The notes: generated from the letters alone by a model not told the origin. Shown: positions 19,754-28,722, counted from the stretch's first letter. The stretch is DNA of 64,000 bases from Planctomycetota bacterium (GCA_024280855.1 JAJRPG010000084.1:81209-145208), one strand, 5' to 3'. Translations and numbers: made by a program.

Positions 19754-19906
19754 CCACAACTCAACTCAAGGTCCAATTTCTCAATTTCTGAGAAGAATTC
19801 AATGAGCCGCAGGTTTAGCCTGCGCGGAGTTGCGAACGCAATAACATTCCCGTCGGGTAGCTTGGATTAGAATCGAAGAGCATCATGGCTTCCCCGTGCC
19901 GAAATG

Positions 19907-20785
19907 TTAGGCCGTAACAGGCTGAGCGGAAGTTTGACGAGGCTTCAAGGCGTCGTTTCGAGGGTATACAACGTGTCTGGTAGAACGCCCCCATTGGCGA
20001 ATAGCGAGGCCAACGATTCCCGCCGTCCCGCTAAAAGCTAGAAGTAGCATCAGTAATGCAATTTTTGGGCATTCCAGAAAGCAAGGTCTGCCCAATCGAT
20101 ACACCTGTTCACCAAAGATAGCCTGGGCCAGCGAGAGGGCGAATTTGGTTAGACTATTTTTCTTCCAGTTGAATGTGCTAGTAGTGTGGTATGTGGTGGA
20201 CGCGGATAAGTAATATCGATCTCGGGCCGTAGATGCTGGGTTTTTTGCGAGCAACGCACTAATACGTTGTGGCAATATCTGGGCATCACGTCTCAAATCT
20301 ATGAGATCATGATATCCGCCAGACTCATTAGGAAAGAATAGATTGTACGCCGGGTCTACCAGCATATATTCGTCTGCCCCGACGCGCGCTTCCAAAATCG
20401 TATGCGTAGGGTCATAAGTGGTCTCATCAAAGCACATAGCCATCGAAGAAGTAATATCAATTTCGCTCAGTAGCGCATATAAAAGCCGTGACTTATCCGC
20501 GCAATCACCGCCGAGTTCAAGCACTTGCACCGGCGTCGCTCGCAATTTTTGTATTAGATAATAAGCCGGATTGCTCGCTGAGCCTTCCAAATCATGTACC
20601 CAGCCCAATAGTGCCAGCACGCGATCGGATGGATCATCAATTCCTTCGGTTACATGCAGTGCTACGTCACGCAGGATGGCCCGATCTGCTCTATACGAGA
20701 CATACACTGCCACGCTGGCAATTAGCCCTAAAGCTCCTGTACCCATAAGAAATGTAGTTAAATAACGATGTCTATTTTGTCGCAT
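19907..20785 (-). CDS. Membrane-anchored transglutaminase-like protein
   Basis: A 292-residue protein with a membrane segment near each end (TTFLMGTGALGLIASVAVYV at about 9-28; ALLMLLLAFSGTAGIVGLAI at about 243-262). Between them is a transglutaminase/papain-like core with the catalytic Cys-His-Asp order: Cys in GGDCADKSRLL, His in DPTHTILEA and Asp in YMLVDPAYN. Such domains act as cysteine proteases or amide ligases outside the cytoplasm. It is the first gene of the minus-strand exopolysaccharide block and is preceded by two GTCCGAAAT sites. Its substrate is unknown; processing of a surface protein or of an export component are possibilities, neither shown by the sequence. Confidence 0.72.
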   Translation of the reverse strand: MRQNRHRYLTTFLMGTGALGLIASVAVYVSYRADRAILRDVALHVTEGIDDPSDRVLALLGWVHDLEGSASNPAYYLIQKLRATPVQVLELGGDCADKSRLLYALLSEIDITSSMAMCFDETTYDPTHTILEARVGADEYMLVDPAYNLFFPNESGGYHDLIDLRRDAQILPQRISALLAKNPASTARDRYYLSASTTYHTTSTFNWKKNSLTKFALSLAQAIFGEQVYRLGRPCFLECPKIALLMLLLAFSGTAGIVGLAIRQWGRSTRHVVYPRNDALKPRQTSAQPVTA

Positions 20786-20831
20786 ATCGGAACATCTTTA
20801 TAAAGCCTCGCTCCCGCACGTTTATCGTTTA

Positions 20832-20885
20832 ATTTCGGACCCAGTATCAGCCACAATACACGATAAAAATAGACGATTTCGGACG
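20832..20885 (-). promoter_or_regulatory. Two GTCCGAAAT sites before the transglutaminase-like gene
   Basis: On the coding strand, GTCCGAAAT at 20832-20840 and ACGTCCGAAAT at 20876-20886 (approximate edges), 47 and 91 bases before ATG 20785. They match the sites before the other exopolysaccharide genes except that the fourth A of the tract is T. The divergent methyltransferase gene starts 115 bases the other way. Confidence 0.4.
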
Positions 20886-20999
20886 TTAGATGCCATGCCG
20901 AGCGCCGATCAAAATGCTATGCTCAACCGCGTCTGAGCTACGACCGATATTAAGGTGCGCAACGATTGATGCAAACGCTAATTCCTGGGAATCAGCACG

Positions 21000-21959
21000 A
21001 TGTCGACAATGAGCAACACAACCGCCGCTTCTCTAACCCTGGCGCGGAATAAAACGCATCCTCGGCTAGGAGTGATCGCGATAGCCCTACATCTGCTGTC
21101 TCGCCTTCTCCTTAAACGAGCGGCCAAACATTCATGTGACCACATCAATGAGACTAAAACAGAAGGCCGCTATCGACAATGGCGGCAGCAGCAGTTGCTA
21201 CAACAATTGACGGATCATTTTGATGTCACTCAGCTACGCGACAAAGACATACTCGATTTCGGTTGTGGCTCCGGCGAACTCTCACGCATCCTTGCACGGC
21301 ATGGAAGTAAAAGTGTAACTGGCGTTGATATCTCCTCCGAAGCGATTGTCAAAGCCTCGCAACAAACAGTAAACGAAAAAAAAACAGACGATGCTGCGCC
21401 GGTGTTCATCCATGCACAAGACCCTAAGAGCATCCCGCAAGATGATAATTCACTCGATCTGATTTGTACGTTCGACGTACTAGAACATATTCCAGACGTC
21501 CAAGCCGCCTGCCGTCAGTGGCATCGCGTGTTGCGTAGTGATAGTCGCGTATGGATATGGTGGTCTCCCTGGCGAGCGCCCTTTGGCCATCACCTCTCGT
21601 CGTTGATTCCTATTCCCTGGATTCATTTACTACTGCCACAAAAAAAGATTTTCGCCGCATGTGCAGCTATATACGACGACCCCGCATTCATCCCCCGCAA
21701 GTGGGATATAGACCCAAGTACCAACCAGAAAAAGCCCAATAAATGGCACGATGTCCAAACGTTCGAGCCATTCCTAAATCGACTCACGAAACGCTCATTC
21801 GAGAAATGCGCAAATGAAGCCGGCCTGAAAATATCACGATGCGAAACCCACGGTTTTCGCGGTGCTATTTCGGGAAGGCTAAGCGCATTCCTGCGACGCA
21901 TTCCCATTCTGGGAGACTGTTTCGTGTCCTACTACGTCTACGAATTAGTCAAGCCGTAA
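21000..21959 (+). CDS. Class I SAM-dependent methyltransferase
   Basis: A 319-residue methyltransferase. The Rossmann motif I is textbook (ILDFGCGSGELSRILARHG, about residues 81-99), followed by the acidic end of strand 2 (VTGVDIS), motif II (LICTFDVLEHIPD) and the post-motif region HRVLRSDSRVWIWWSP. This is the Methyltransf_11/UbiE-like group, whose substrates range from quinones to sugars and lipids. It has a roughly 70-residue basic N-terminal extension and a C-terminal extension with PFLNRLTKRSFEKCANEAGLK. Being divergent from the exopolysaccharide genes, it may modify a glycan or carrier lipid, but the sequence does not settle this. ATG 21000 or 21009 could be the start. Confidence 0.82.
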   Translation: MSTMSNTTAASLTLARNKTHPRLGVIAIALHLLSRLLLKRAAKHSCDHINETKTEGRYRQWRQQQLLQQLTDHFDVTQLRDKDILDFGCGSGELSRILARHGSKSVTGVDISSEAIVKASQQTVNEKKTDDAAPVFIHAQDPKSIPQDDNSLDLICTFDVLEHIPDVQAACRQWHRVLRSDSRVWIWWSPWRAPFGHHLSSLIPIPWIHLLLPQKKIFAACAAIYDDPAFIPRKWDIDPSTNQKKPNKWHDVQTFEPFLNRLTKRSFEKCANEAGLKISRCETHGFRGAISGRLSAFLRRIPILGDCFVSYYVYELVKP

Positions 21960-22152
21960 TCTTTTCGCCATCGCAAACTTGCGATCTGTATTCCTTTGGA
22001 AATATACGCGCGGGGTGGGGGACGGACTATCTCGATCCAAATAACGGTCTGCATTCCTTTGAAATGGACGCACTTAGACATAAATGGTAGAGTGTGCATT
22101 GCGCGAGCCAACGAATTTTGGCTTATTAGCAATGTAGCGGAACGCCATTGAA

Positions 22153-22626
22153 ATGTTTGTACAGCTTTTATTACTACTAACGATCATACCTTTTGTTGAG
22201 TTGGCGATATTATTGCGTCTAGCGGATGCGTTTTCGTGGAGCGCCACATTGTCGTTGGTCATTATCACCGGCATCGTAGGCGCTTGGCTAGCTCGCCGGG
22301 AGGGCCTGAGGGCTTTAGCTAATTTGCAAAGCGAGATGGCTGCCGGTCACGCGCCAGCAGACGCCATCGTGGACGCGCTACTTATTTTCGTAGCAGGCGT
22401 TGTCCTCGTAACCCCCGGTGTACTCACAGACCTTTGCGGCTTCGCGCTTCTTATCCCCGCGATTCGTGCTGTTGTGAAACGTCGTCTTCATCGCTTTTTT
22501 ACCGACCGCATGGTCACCATGAGATACGATGTAAACATGAACCATGAACATGCTGACGACGACACCTTCGTAGATGTTGAAGGCACAGGTCATGACGTAA
22601 ATGATTCTAAAACTTCCTTACCATAA
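22153..22626 (+). CDS. fxsA: FxsA family membrane protein
   Basis: A 157-residue inner-membrane protein. The family pattern is clear: a first hydrophobic segment with IPFVELAILL, then LVIITGIVGAWLARREGLRAL, then a third with GVVLVTPGVLTDLCGFALLIP and a basic end (RAVVKRRLHRFF). FxsA was named for relieving F exclusion of phage T7 in E. coli when overproduced; its normal function is unknown. The acidic hydrophilic tail after residue 125 is not part of the core. It is the first gene of a plus-strand run (fxsA, DUF423, gatC, gatA, GNAT-like, amidohydrolase) with short gaps, probably one transcript. Confidence 0.92.
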   Translation: MFVQLLLLLTIIPFVELAILLRLADAFSWSATLSLVIITGIVGAWLARREGLRALANLQSEMAAGHAPADAIVDALLIFVAGVVLVTPGVLTDLCGFALLIPAIRAVVKRRLHRFFTDRMVTMRYDVNMNHEHADDDTFVDVEGTGHDVNDSKTSLP

Positions 22627-22650
22627 ACAGTAAAACTGGAGACCATAGCC

Positions 22651-23025
22651 ATGCCCGCGAGATGGATCACAGTCGCTTCGATCAACGGTTTATTAGCCGT
22701 CGGGCTAGGCGCGTTTGGCGCGCATGGCCTGAAGAAAATAATCGACGAGGCGGCGCTAGCCACGTTTGAAGTTGGCGTGCGATACCAAATGTATCACGCC
22801 CTCGCACTACTCGGCGTTGCTTGTTTTATGTCCATCCAGCCAACGAGACTCGTCAAAGCATCAGCCTGGTTTATGCTAATCGGGATTGTGTTATTCTCCG
22901 GCAGTCTATATGGCCTAAGCTTGGCAGGTTGGCGTTGGCTGGGGCCAGTCACACCGCTCGGCGGATTGTTTCTCATGCTAGGCTGGTTATGTTTAGCTAT
23001 CGGCGCGGGCAAACGTCAGCTATGA
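22651..23025 (+). CDS. DUF423 family small membrane protein
   Basis: A 124-residue protein with four hydrophobic helices and the family's N-terminal signature NGLLAVGLGAFGAHGLK, followed by VRYQMYHALALLG. DUF423 (YgdD-like) proteins are widespread inner-membrane proteins of unknown role. GGAG nine bases before the ATG supports the start, and the gene begins 24 bases after fxsA. The stop is TGA, which matters for the selenoprotein call further on: TGA is a normal stop codon in this genome. Confidence 0.9.
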   Translation: MPARWITVASINGLLAVGLGAFGAHGLKKIIDEAALATFEVGVRYQMYHALALLGVACFMSIQPTRLVKASAWFMLIGIVLFSGSLYGLSLAGWRWLGPVTPLGGLFLMLGWLCLAIGAGKRQL

Positions 23026-23077
23026 TGTTGAAAATGGATGTTGAAAATGATGTCGAAAAGATTCACCAGAGGTACGT

Positions 23078-23383
23078 ATGGCTAATTCAATAGACGCAGA
23101 CAAGGTACGCCACGTAGCTAACTTAGCTCGACTGCACGTCAGCGAAGATGAGGTTCAGCGATATGTAGGTCAACTCTCACGAATTTTTGATTACGTCGAT
23201 CTGCTAAACGAAGTCAATACCGACAACGTGGAGCCATTAACCCACGCACTGCCCATCACCAACATCTTGCGCGAGGATGTAGTACGGCCTTCGCTATCAA
23301 CAGAGCAGGCGTTAGCTAATGCGCCACAATCCGACCGCGGTTATTTTCTCGTCCCCAAAGTGCTAGACCAGGAAAGTTCGTAG
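23078..23383 (+). CDS. gatC: Aspartyl/glutamyl-tRNA amidotransferase subunit C
   Basis: The 101-residue GatC subunit of the GatCAB amidotransferase, which converts Glu-tRNA-Gln and/or Asp-tRNA-Asn to the amidated forms. Typical features are VRHVANLARLHVSEDE at the N-terminus, the LSRIFDYVDLLNEVNTDNV segment, the PL-x-H turn (EPLTHALPITNILREDV) and the C-terminal YFLVPKVL. GatC wraps around GatA as a stabilising strap. AGAGG lies just upstream of ATG 23078. It is followed after 13 bases by gatA. gatB is not in this window. Confidence 0.95.
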   Translation: MANSIDADKVRHVANLARLHVSEDEVQRYVGQLSRIFDYVDLLNEVNTDNVEPLTHALPITNILREDVVRPSLSTEQALANAPQSDRGYFLVPKVLDQESS

Positions 23384-23396
23384 CGAGCGATTTATT

Positions 23397-24854
23397 ATGG
23401 GTGATGTTATCAACACCGCAGCCCTCGTTCAAAGCGGCTCGACCAGCGCAGCCGATGTCGTAAGCGCATGCTTAGGCCGCATCAAACGCCGCGATAAATC
23501 CGTGAACGCGCTGGTGAGTTACGACGATGACCGCGTCCTCGCAGACGCTGCTCGAATTGATAAAAAAAGAGCCAGCGGAAAATCGTTGGGGAAATTAGCC
23601 GGCGTCCCTGTTGTGGTGAAAGATAACATTTGCACCGAGTTTTCCCGCACCACTTGTGGCTCTAAAATCCTTGAAACATACGTCTCACAGTTCAACGCCT
23701 TCGTCGTAGACCAATTAATAAACGCAGATGCCGTGATCGTGGGTAAGGGGAACCTCGACGAATTCGCCATGGGCAGCAGCACCGAGTTCTCCTTGCATGG
23801 CGGCACGTTAAATCCGTGGGATACGAATCGCGTCCCTGGCGGTTCATCCGGCGGACCAGCCGTCGCCGTCGCCTCTCGCATGGTGTCAGCGTCTTTGGGC
23901 AGCGATACGGGGGGGTCCATTCGTCAGCCCGCCTCGTTCTGCGGCGTAGTAGGCTTGAAACCAAGTTATGGCCGAGTCTCTCGATATGGTCTGGTCGCCT
24001 ATGGCAGCAGCCTCGATCAGATCGGCCCCTTCACAACAAGTGTCGATGACGCGGCACTCATGCTCGAAGTCATTGCAGGGCACGACGGACGGGACTCAAC
24101 ATCAGTCAATCAAGACGTCCCAACTTATTCCTCTGCATTAAATGAGCCTGTCGAGGGTAAACGCATTGGCGTATGCGCAGCCTGTTTTGCAGAAGGCTTA
24201 TCCGACGACGTTCGACAGTCCGTCGAGCAAGCTATCGAAAAATTACGAGACGCCGGTTGCGAAATCGTGCCTATTGATTTACCGCATATGAAATACGCGA
24301 TAGCCTCCTATTACATGATTGCCATGGCTGAGGCGTCCAGCAACTTAGCCCGATTCGACGGCGTTCATTATGGCTATCGCACCGAACAGCCACAGGACTT
24401 AGCTGACATGTATGCGTCGAGTCGAGGTGAGGGCTTTGGCGCTGAGGTCAAGCGCCGCATTATGATGGGAACGTATGCTTTATCGAGTGGCTATTACGAT
24501 GCGTATTACCTCAAAGCCCTCAAGGTGCGTCGGCTAATCAAAGAAGATTTCGACGCGGCATTTAAGCGTTGCGATGTGATCGCGCTGCCCGTCGCGCCAA
24601 CAACCGCCTTTGCCATCGGCGAGAAAATCGACGACCCCTTAGCTATGTATCTTTCTGACATGTACACCGTATTCGCCAACTTAGCTGGCTTGTGCGCTAT
24701 AAGTTTACCCTGCGGTTTTGACGCCGCAGGCTTGCCCATCGGCTGGCAACTCATGGGGCCTCCGTTTGGCGAATCGACTCTATTATCCGTAGCCCATCAG
24801 TATCAAAACATAACGGACTTTCATTTACAGACGCCAGCCTTAGCAGCTGATTAA
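23397..24854 (+). CDS. gatA: Aspartyl/glutamyl-tRNA amidotransferase subunit A
   Basis: The 485-residue glutaminase subunit of GatCAB, freeing ammonia from glutamine and channelling it to GatB. It is an amidase-signature enzyme with an intact Ser-cisSer-Lys triad: Lys in VVVKDNIC, the cis-serine in GSDTGGSIRQPA and the nucleophile region PGGSSGGPAVAVAS. The GLKPSYGRVSRYGLVAY stretch is diagnostic for GatA. The length is normal. It follows gatC closely; the GNAT-like gene starts 13 bases after the stop. The presence of gatCA implies that tRNA-Gln or tRNA-Asn is charged by the indirect route in this organism. Confidence 0.97.
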   Translation: MGDVINTAALVQSGSTSAADVVSACLGRIKRRDKSVNALVSYDDDRVLADAARIDKKRASGKSLGKLAGVPVVVKDNICTEFSRTTCGSKILETYVSQFNAFVVDQLINADAVIVGKGNLDEFAMGSSTEFSLHGGTLNPWDTNRVPGGSSGGPAVAVASRMVSASLGSDTGGSIRQPASFCGVVGLKPSYGRVSRYGLVAYGSSLDQIGPFTTSVDDAALMLEVIAGHDGRDSTSVNQDVPTYSSALNEPVEGKRIGVCAACFAEGLSDDVRQSVEQAIEKLRDAGCEIVPIDLPHMKYAIASYYMIAMAEASSNLARFDGVHYGYRTEQPQDLADMYASSRGEGFGAEVKRRIMMGTYALSSGYYDAYYLKALKVRRLIKEDFDAAFKRCDVIALPVAPTTAFAIGEKIDDPLAMYLSDMYTVFANLAGLCAISLPCGFDAAGLPIGWQLMGPPFGESTLLSVAHQYQNITDFHLQTPALAAD

Positions 24855-24867
24855 GCGGAATTGCCAT

Positions 24868-25641
24868 ATGTCATCAACCATCGGCTCGTTGCTTCGCGTG
24901 AACCAATCTCATACTCAGCAGATTTGTGAGAAGCAGACGTTGGAATATGGCATATGTTTTTACGCCACAAAATTTCCAAATTACGACCAAGCCAATCAGT
25001 TTCGAGAAGTGGTTCTGGATGATGATGTTTCTCTCGAAACGGTCTATCAAGAATCTCAAGCATGGTTCGCACAGCATCAGCTAACCTGCCAGCGATGGGC
25101 ACCAGCTATGGGGCAAAATTGCGACAAATTGACTCCGTTTCTCGTCGAAAAAGGGTTTACACCACAAACATACAGTGCCATGCAGTTGACGCAGTGGGGC
25201 GAATTAGATGAGCATGACGAAGTTCGTATCGTTCCCGCTAGGGCGGTGCGTCAGAAATTCCGAGAGCTGGTTAGGCAAGAATCTCAAGAAGAATCCGAAT
25301 CCGCCGCCGCGTTAAGAGTGCAAGCCGAAGAATTGCGCATGGACGATACGACTTACGACGCATGTATCGCGTTAGCAGATAACAAAGCCGTGGGAAGATG
25401 TTCGTTATATCAAGTGGGTGACATCGCCTGCGTCATGGATTTTCATGTGCCCCATAGTTCGGATTCCGCTGCCATCGAAATGTCTTTATTATCGCATGTG
25501 TTAGCGCTAGCTAAGCGATTGGTGATTGGTAACATTTGCACGCAGGTTGAATTGGAAAGTCCAAAGATGAGTTTGCTACAACGAGCCGGGTTTGAATCGC
25601 AATGCGAAATCGTCGAGTTTCACAGACACTCTCAGTTATAA
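24868..25641 (+). CDS. GNAT-like acetyltransferase domain protein, unassigned
   Basis: A 257-residue protein I cannot place in a named family. The C-terminal half looks like a degenerate GNAT fold: ALADNKAVGRCSLYQVGDIACVMDFHV resembles strands beta 3-4, AAIEMSLLSHVLALAKRL occupies the helix after the acetyl-CoA loop, and CTQVELESPKMSLLQRAGFE matches the GNAT ending '...N..a...Y...GF'. The usual Q/R-x-x-G-x-G/A loop is not evident, so it may be inactive or divergent. It lies between gatA and the amidohydrolase, with only four bases separating it from the latter's preferred ATG. Confidence 0.55.
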   Translation: MSSTIGSLLRVNQSHTQQICEKQTLEYGICFYATKFPNYDQANQFREVVLDDDVSLETVYQESQAWFAQHQLTCQRWAPAMGQNCDKLTPFLVEKGFTPQTYSAMQLTQWGELDEHDEVRIVPARAVRQKFRELVRQESQEESESAAALRVQAEELRMDDTTYDACIALADNKAVGRCSLYQVGDIACVMDFHVPHSSDSAAIEMSLLSHVLALAKRLVIGNICTQVELESPKMSLLQRAGFESQCEIVEFHRHSQL

Positions 25642-25645
25642 TCAA

Positions 25646-26869
25646 ATGCTACTACTCGCAAAATATGTGGTTCCTGTTGATGCCCCCGTGATTGAAAACG
25701 GTTATGTGCAAATAGAGCAGGGGCGCATTGTGTCGTTGGGCAAATCTGCCGACCGTCCTTTTGATAAAGATTCCATTGATTATGGACAAGCCGTAATTTG
25801 TCCTGGCTTCGTCAATGCCCATACCCATCTGGAACTAACTTCGCTTAAAGGGAAAGTGCCACCCACTGCCGATTTTCCCGCTTGGATTTTACAGTTGGTT
25901 AAATTGATTCATGCCGAGCTTTCTACCAAAGAGCAGTTGCAAGCTTCAACTCAGTTAGGGATTGAGCAGTCATTAGCCGCTGGCGTAACCTGTGTCGGAG
26001 ACATTACCAGAGCGCCATCATGGTCTCGGCCATGCTTAGCCAATTCTAATATCTGCGGCGTTTCTTTTGGAGAAATCATCGCCACTGGGAAATTGCGAGA
26101 TCAGTGGAATGACAAGATGTTGGCATCAATAACACCAATTCCAGATACCTCGCGCATACAAGTTGGCCTATCACCGCACGCACCTTATACGGTAGAGCCA
26201 AAAGCGTTACGGGAGTGTGCTGAAAAATCATCGGCCTTAGATTTGCCTTTATGTATTCATGTAGCTGAGACCATGGCCGAGGCTCAGTTTACGCAACATC
26301 AATGCGGTCCGTTACAGCAATACTTAGCCGACCTTGGCATTTGGGATGACGAGGTGGAGACACTTTCATTAACGCCAATAGATTTAGCCGAGGCGACTGG
26401 ATTGCTCAACGCGAGAACCATCATCGCGCATGCCAATTACGTCAGTGACGCCGACATTAATAAACTAGCCACGTCGAAAACCAGCGTAGCCTATTGTCCA
26501 AGAACCCACGAAGCCTTTGGCCATGAGCCTCATCTATACAGAGACATGATGAGCGCGGGCGTCAACGTCGCCATAGGCACGGACAGCTTAGCTTCAAACC
26601 CATCGCTATCAATTTTAGAGGAGTTGCAACTTCTGCGACAGCGCGATGGCATTGATGCGCAGATGCTAATGGAAATGGGCACCATCAATGGCGCGAAAGC
26701 GCTAGGCCTAGGCGATCAGGTCGGTTCTTTGACACCAGGAAAATCCGCAGATGTCGCTGTCGTATCCTTATCAAATAGCCAAGAATGTCACTGGGGAGAC
26801 ATGTTTCGTGATGAGCCCTCTCCGGTAGCAGTTTACGCGGATGGTAAGGCCATAAACATTAAAAAATAA
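25646..26869 (+). CDS. Amidohydrolase, TRZ/ATZ/MtaD deaminase type
   Basis: A 407-residue metal-dependent hydrolase. The metal-site motifs are complete: NAHTHLEL (HxH after strand 1), IHVAETMAEAQF (His and Glu), IIAHANYV (His) and IGTDSLASNPSLS (Asp), with the flanking small beta-sandwich formed by both termini. This group includes chlorohydrolases, guanine and S-adenosylhomocysteine deaminases and aminofutalosine deaminases of the futalosine menaquinone pathway; the last is plausible but unproven, since no mqn gene is nearby. ATG 25646 starts four bases after the preceding stop; a TTG at 25592 inside the previous gene is less likely. Confidence 0.8.
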   Translation: MLLLAKYVVPVDAPVIENGYVQIEQGRIVSLGKSADRPFDKDSIDYGQAVICPGFVNAHTHLELTSLKGKVPPTADFPAWILQLVKLIHAELSTKEQLQASTQLGIEQSLAAGVTCVGDITRAPSWSRPCLANSNICGVSFGEIIATGKLRDQWNDKMLASITPIPDTSRIQVGLSPHAPYTVEPKALRECAEKSSALDLPLCIHVAETMAEAQFTQHQCGPLQQYLADLGIWDDEVETLSLTPIDLAEATGLLNARTIIAHANYVSDADINKLATSKTSVAYCPRTHEAFGHEPHLYRDMMSAGVNVAIGTDSLASNPSLSILEELQLLRQRDGIDAQMLMEMGTINGAKALGLGDQVGSLTPGKSADVAVVSLSNSQECHWGDMFRDEPSPVAVYADGKAINIKK

Positions 26870-26874
26870 TTCTC

Positions 26875-26902
26875 GTGACTCTAATCGCTGATCTGGTATA
26901 AT
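26875..26902 (+). promoter_or_regulatory. Candidate promoter upstream of the first PEP-CTERM gene
   Basis: An extended -10, TGGTATAAT, with TATAAT at 26897-26902, and a -35-like GTGACT at 26875-26880 (16-bp spacer), about 67 bases before ATG 26969. Confidence 0.5.
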
Positions 26903-26968
26903 AGTACGCGGTCTTATGGCCAAACAGTTTCTGAAGTTCTGGGGACGAACATAAAAAGGGGCCGTGTT

Positions 26969-27631
26969 ATGAGCGTGACTAATCGTAAATTCGCAATGTT
27001 GGCATTTGGACTTGTTATTGTTTGTAGCTCACATGCGAGAGCAAACTATGCCGTATCTGTAGTGGATGATGCTGGGAATGGTTCTGCATTCTGGACATTT
27101 GGTTCTACATCAAGAATAAACATTGTGCTATCTGGGAATAGTGTACACATCGCCAACGATTTTACGATTACAGTTTCTAATCCTGGTGTGATTATAACAG
27201 ATTTTTCTTGGGGCGATCCTTTTGTGACTAATGGCAGCGATGACGTAAGTGTGCCACAACTCGATGATCTGCCAGTAACTTTGACGGCTGACACGTTTTA
27301 TACCAATGATGTCATAGATGCCAGGTTCTCAAACTTTCTCGGAACCGGTGTTTTTGGAGAAGGCACTCTGTTGTCCATTGATTTACAGTTTCCTAGTAGT
27401 AGTGATTACCATGGAAACTTCGATTTCAATGTTGCGGCGACGCCGCCTGACACAAATTTGAGATTCCTTGAGGACTTCGGCGATACAACGATTGACGATA
27501 TACGAGGATTTACGTTTATTCATATTCCTGAACCGACCTCAATAATCTTATTTGCGATAGCTGGGTTTACGACCTTGCGGCGACGCAGGAGAAATTTGAA
27601 AAATATCTTGCAGTTGCCACTCAAGCGATAA
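26969..27631 (+). CDS. PEP-CTERM sorting-domain protein, copy 1
   Basis: A 220-residue exported protein. The signal peptide is residues 1-25 (LAFGLVIVCSSHARA). The C-terminus is a PEP-CTERM sorting signal: IPEPTSIILFAIAGFTTL followed by an arginine cluster. Such signals are recognised by exosortase, usually in organisms with exopolysaccharide loci like the one at 15-21 kb; no exosortase gene is in the window. The body is beta-rich with no named domain. It is clearly paralogous to the next gene (shared SGxSxHIAxxFTxxxSxPGxxxxxFSWGDPxVTNGxDDVSVPQ). GGGG before the ATG serves as ribosome binding site. It probably lies on the cell surface or in the matrix. Confidence 0.85.
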   Translation: MSVTNRKFAMLAFGLVIVCSSHARANYAVSVVDDAGNGSAFWTFGSTSRINIVLSGNSVHIANDFTITVSNPGVIITDFSWGDPFVTNGSDDVSVPQLDDLPVTLTADTFYTNDVIDARFSNFLGTGVFGEGTLLSIDLQFPSSSDYHGNFDFNVAATPPDTNLRFLEDFGDTTIDDIRGFTFIHIPEPTSIILFAIAGFTTLRRRRRNLKNILQLPLKR

Positions 27632-27700
27632 TAGAATAATTCGCGGGCGTAAAGCCAACCTTTTCTGTTATTCTGGGGATAAAAAAAGAGGATTCAAATC

Positions 27701-28327
27701 ATGATCTTAGCTAATCGAAAACTGGTTGCTCTGGCGATAGTGATGATGGTCGTGTGCGCTTCACAAGCGAGAGCTAATTATGTCATCTCAGTTGAAGACG
27801 ATTTTGGCAATAATGGTGGCGGATTACTGCTGCCGGGATCTACGCATCGCCTAAACATTGTACTATCTGGAAGTAGTGAACATATCGCCAGCGAATTTAC
27901 AGTAGTAATTTCAAGGCCTGGCTTGGTATTATCGAATTTCTCATGGGGAGACCCGTATGTTACTAACGGCGGCGATGACGTAAGCGTACCCCAAGTCACA
28001 GATTTACCGACGCTTCTTACTGCTGATACTTATGCAAGTACTTCAGCCGTTGATGCCAAGTTTTCAAATTTCCTAGGTTCAGGATTTTTTGGAACAGGTA
28101 CGGTATTATCCTTCGAGTTGTTTGTTCCGAATAATGTACCATTTGCCCTTTTCGATGTGAGTGTAGGTGCTACATTTCTCAACAGTACGCCATATTTCTT
28201 AGAGGATTTTGATGCTGTAACCATAGACGCTATCAACGGGTACTCATTTTCAATTGTCCCTGAACCGGCTTCCATCGCTATGTTTGTTGTGGCTGGGTTT
28301 GCTTATTGGCGTAAAGGACATAAATGA
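27701..28327 (+). CDS. PEP-CTERM sorting-domain protein, copy 2
   Basis: A 208-residue paralogue of the preceding gene, in tandem 69 bases downstream. It has a signal peptide ending ASQARA, the same FSWGDPYVTNGGDDVSVPQ core, the same LEDFD..TIDxIxGxxF block before the tail, and the C-terminal VPEPASIAMFVVAGFAYWRK PEP-CTERM signal. The upstream regions are also alike (TTCTGGGGA, an A-rich run, then a purine-rich ribosome binding site), so the duplication included the leader. The function is unknown; it is presumably exosortase-processed and surface-exposed. Confidence 0.85.
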   Translation: MILANRKLVALAIVMMVVCASQARANYVISVEDDFGNNGGGLLLPGSTHRLNIVLSGSSEHIASEFTVVISRPGLVLSNFSWGDPYVTNGGDDVSVPQVTDLPTLLTADTYASTSAVDAKFSNFLGSGFFGTGTVLSFELFVPNNVPFALFDVSVGATFLNSTPYFLEDFDAVTIDAINGYSFSIVPEPASIAMFVVAGFAYWRKGHK

Positions 28328-28722
28328 AATTTGTTTCCATGTAGAACAATTTAATCTACGCACACTGCTAGAACACCCAAACTCTTGCTGCGACGGGAAG
28401 AAAATGAATAAATATTTTTGGCTAACGATGTAGCTGGAGAAATGCTACATATCGAGATGAAAAAAACATGCCAGAACCCGTCCCTAATCTACATTATAAG
28501 TAATACTGATTTGACGCTTGTTGCCTTGGCGGGCGATACGTTGACTGCTAGTTATAAGAGAGATCAACTGAGCCTAATAGTATGCATTAATGGCTTATCC
28601 TGGAATGCCCACGAGCCGTACACACATTGCCGTAAAAACGTATTATGGATTCGATTCTCAGGACGACATATTGTTTGACCCATGTGAATTCAGGTTGAGT
28701 CAGAATCATCCGATATGTAATC
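28328..28722. other. Intergenic region between PEP-CTERM copy 2 and the DUF454 gene
   Basis: About 395 bases. A short open frame on the plus strand (28418-28678) shows no family features or ribosome binding site, and I do not regard it as a gene. No clear terminator is seen. Confidence 0.3.

Noticed and set aside
28418..28678. 86-codon frame between PEP-CTERM copy 2 and DUF454
   Set aside because: No ribosome binding site or family resemblance.
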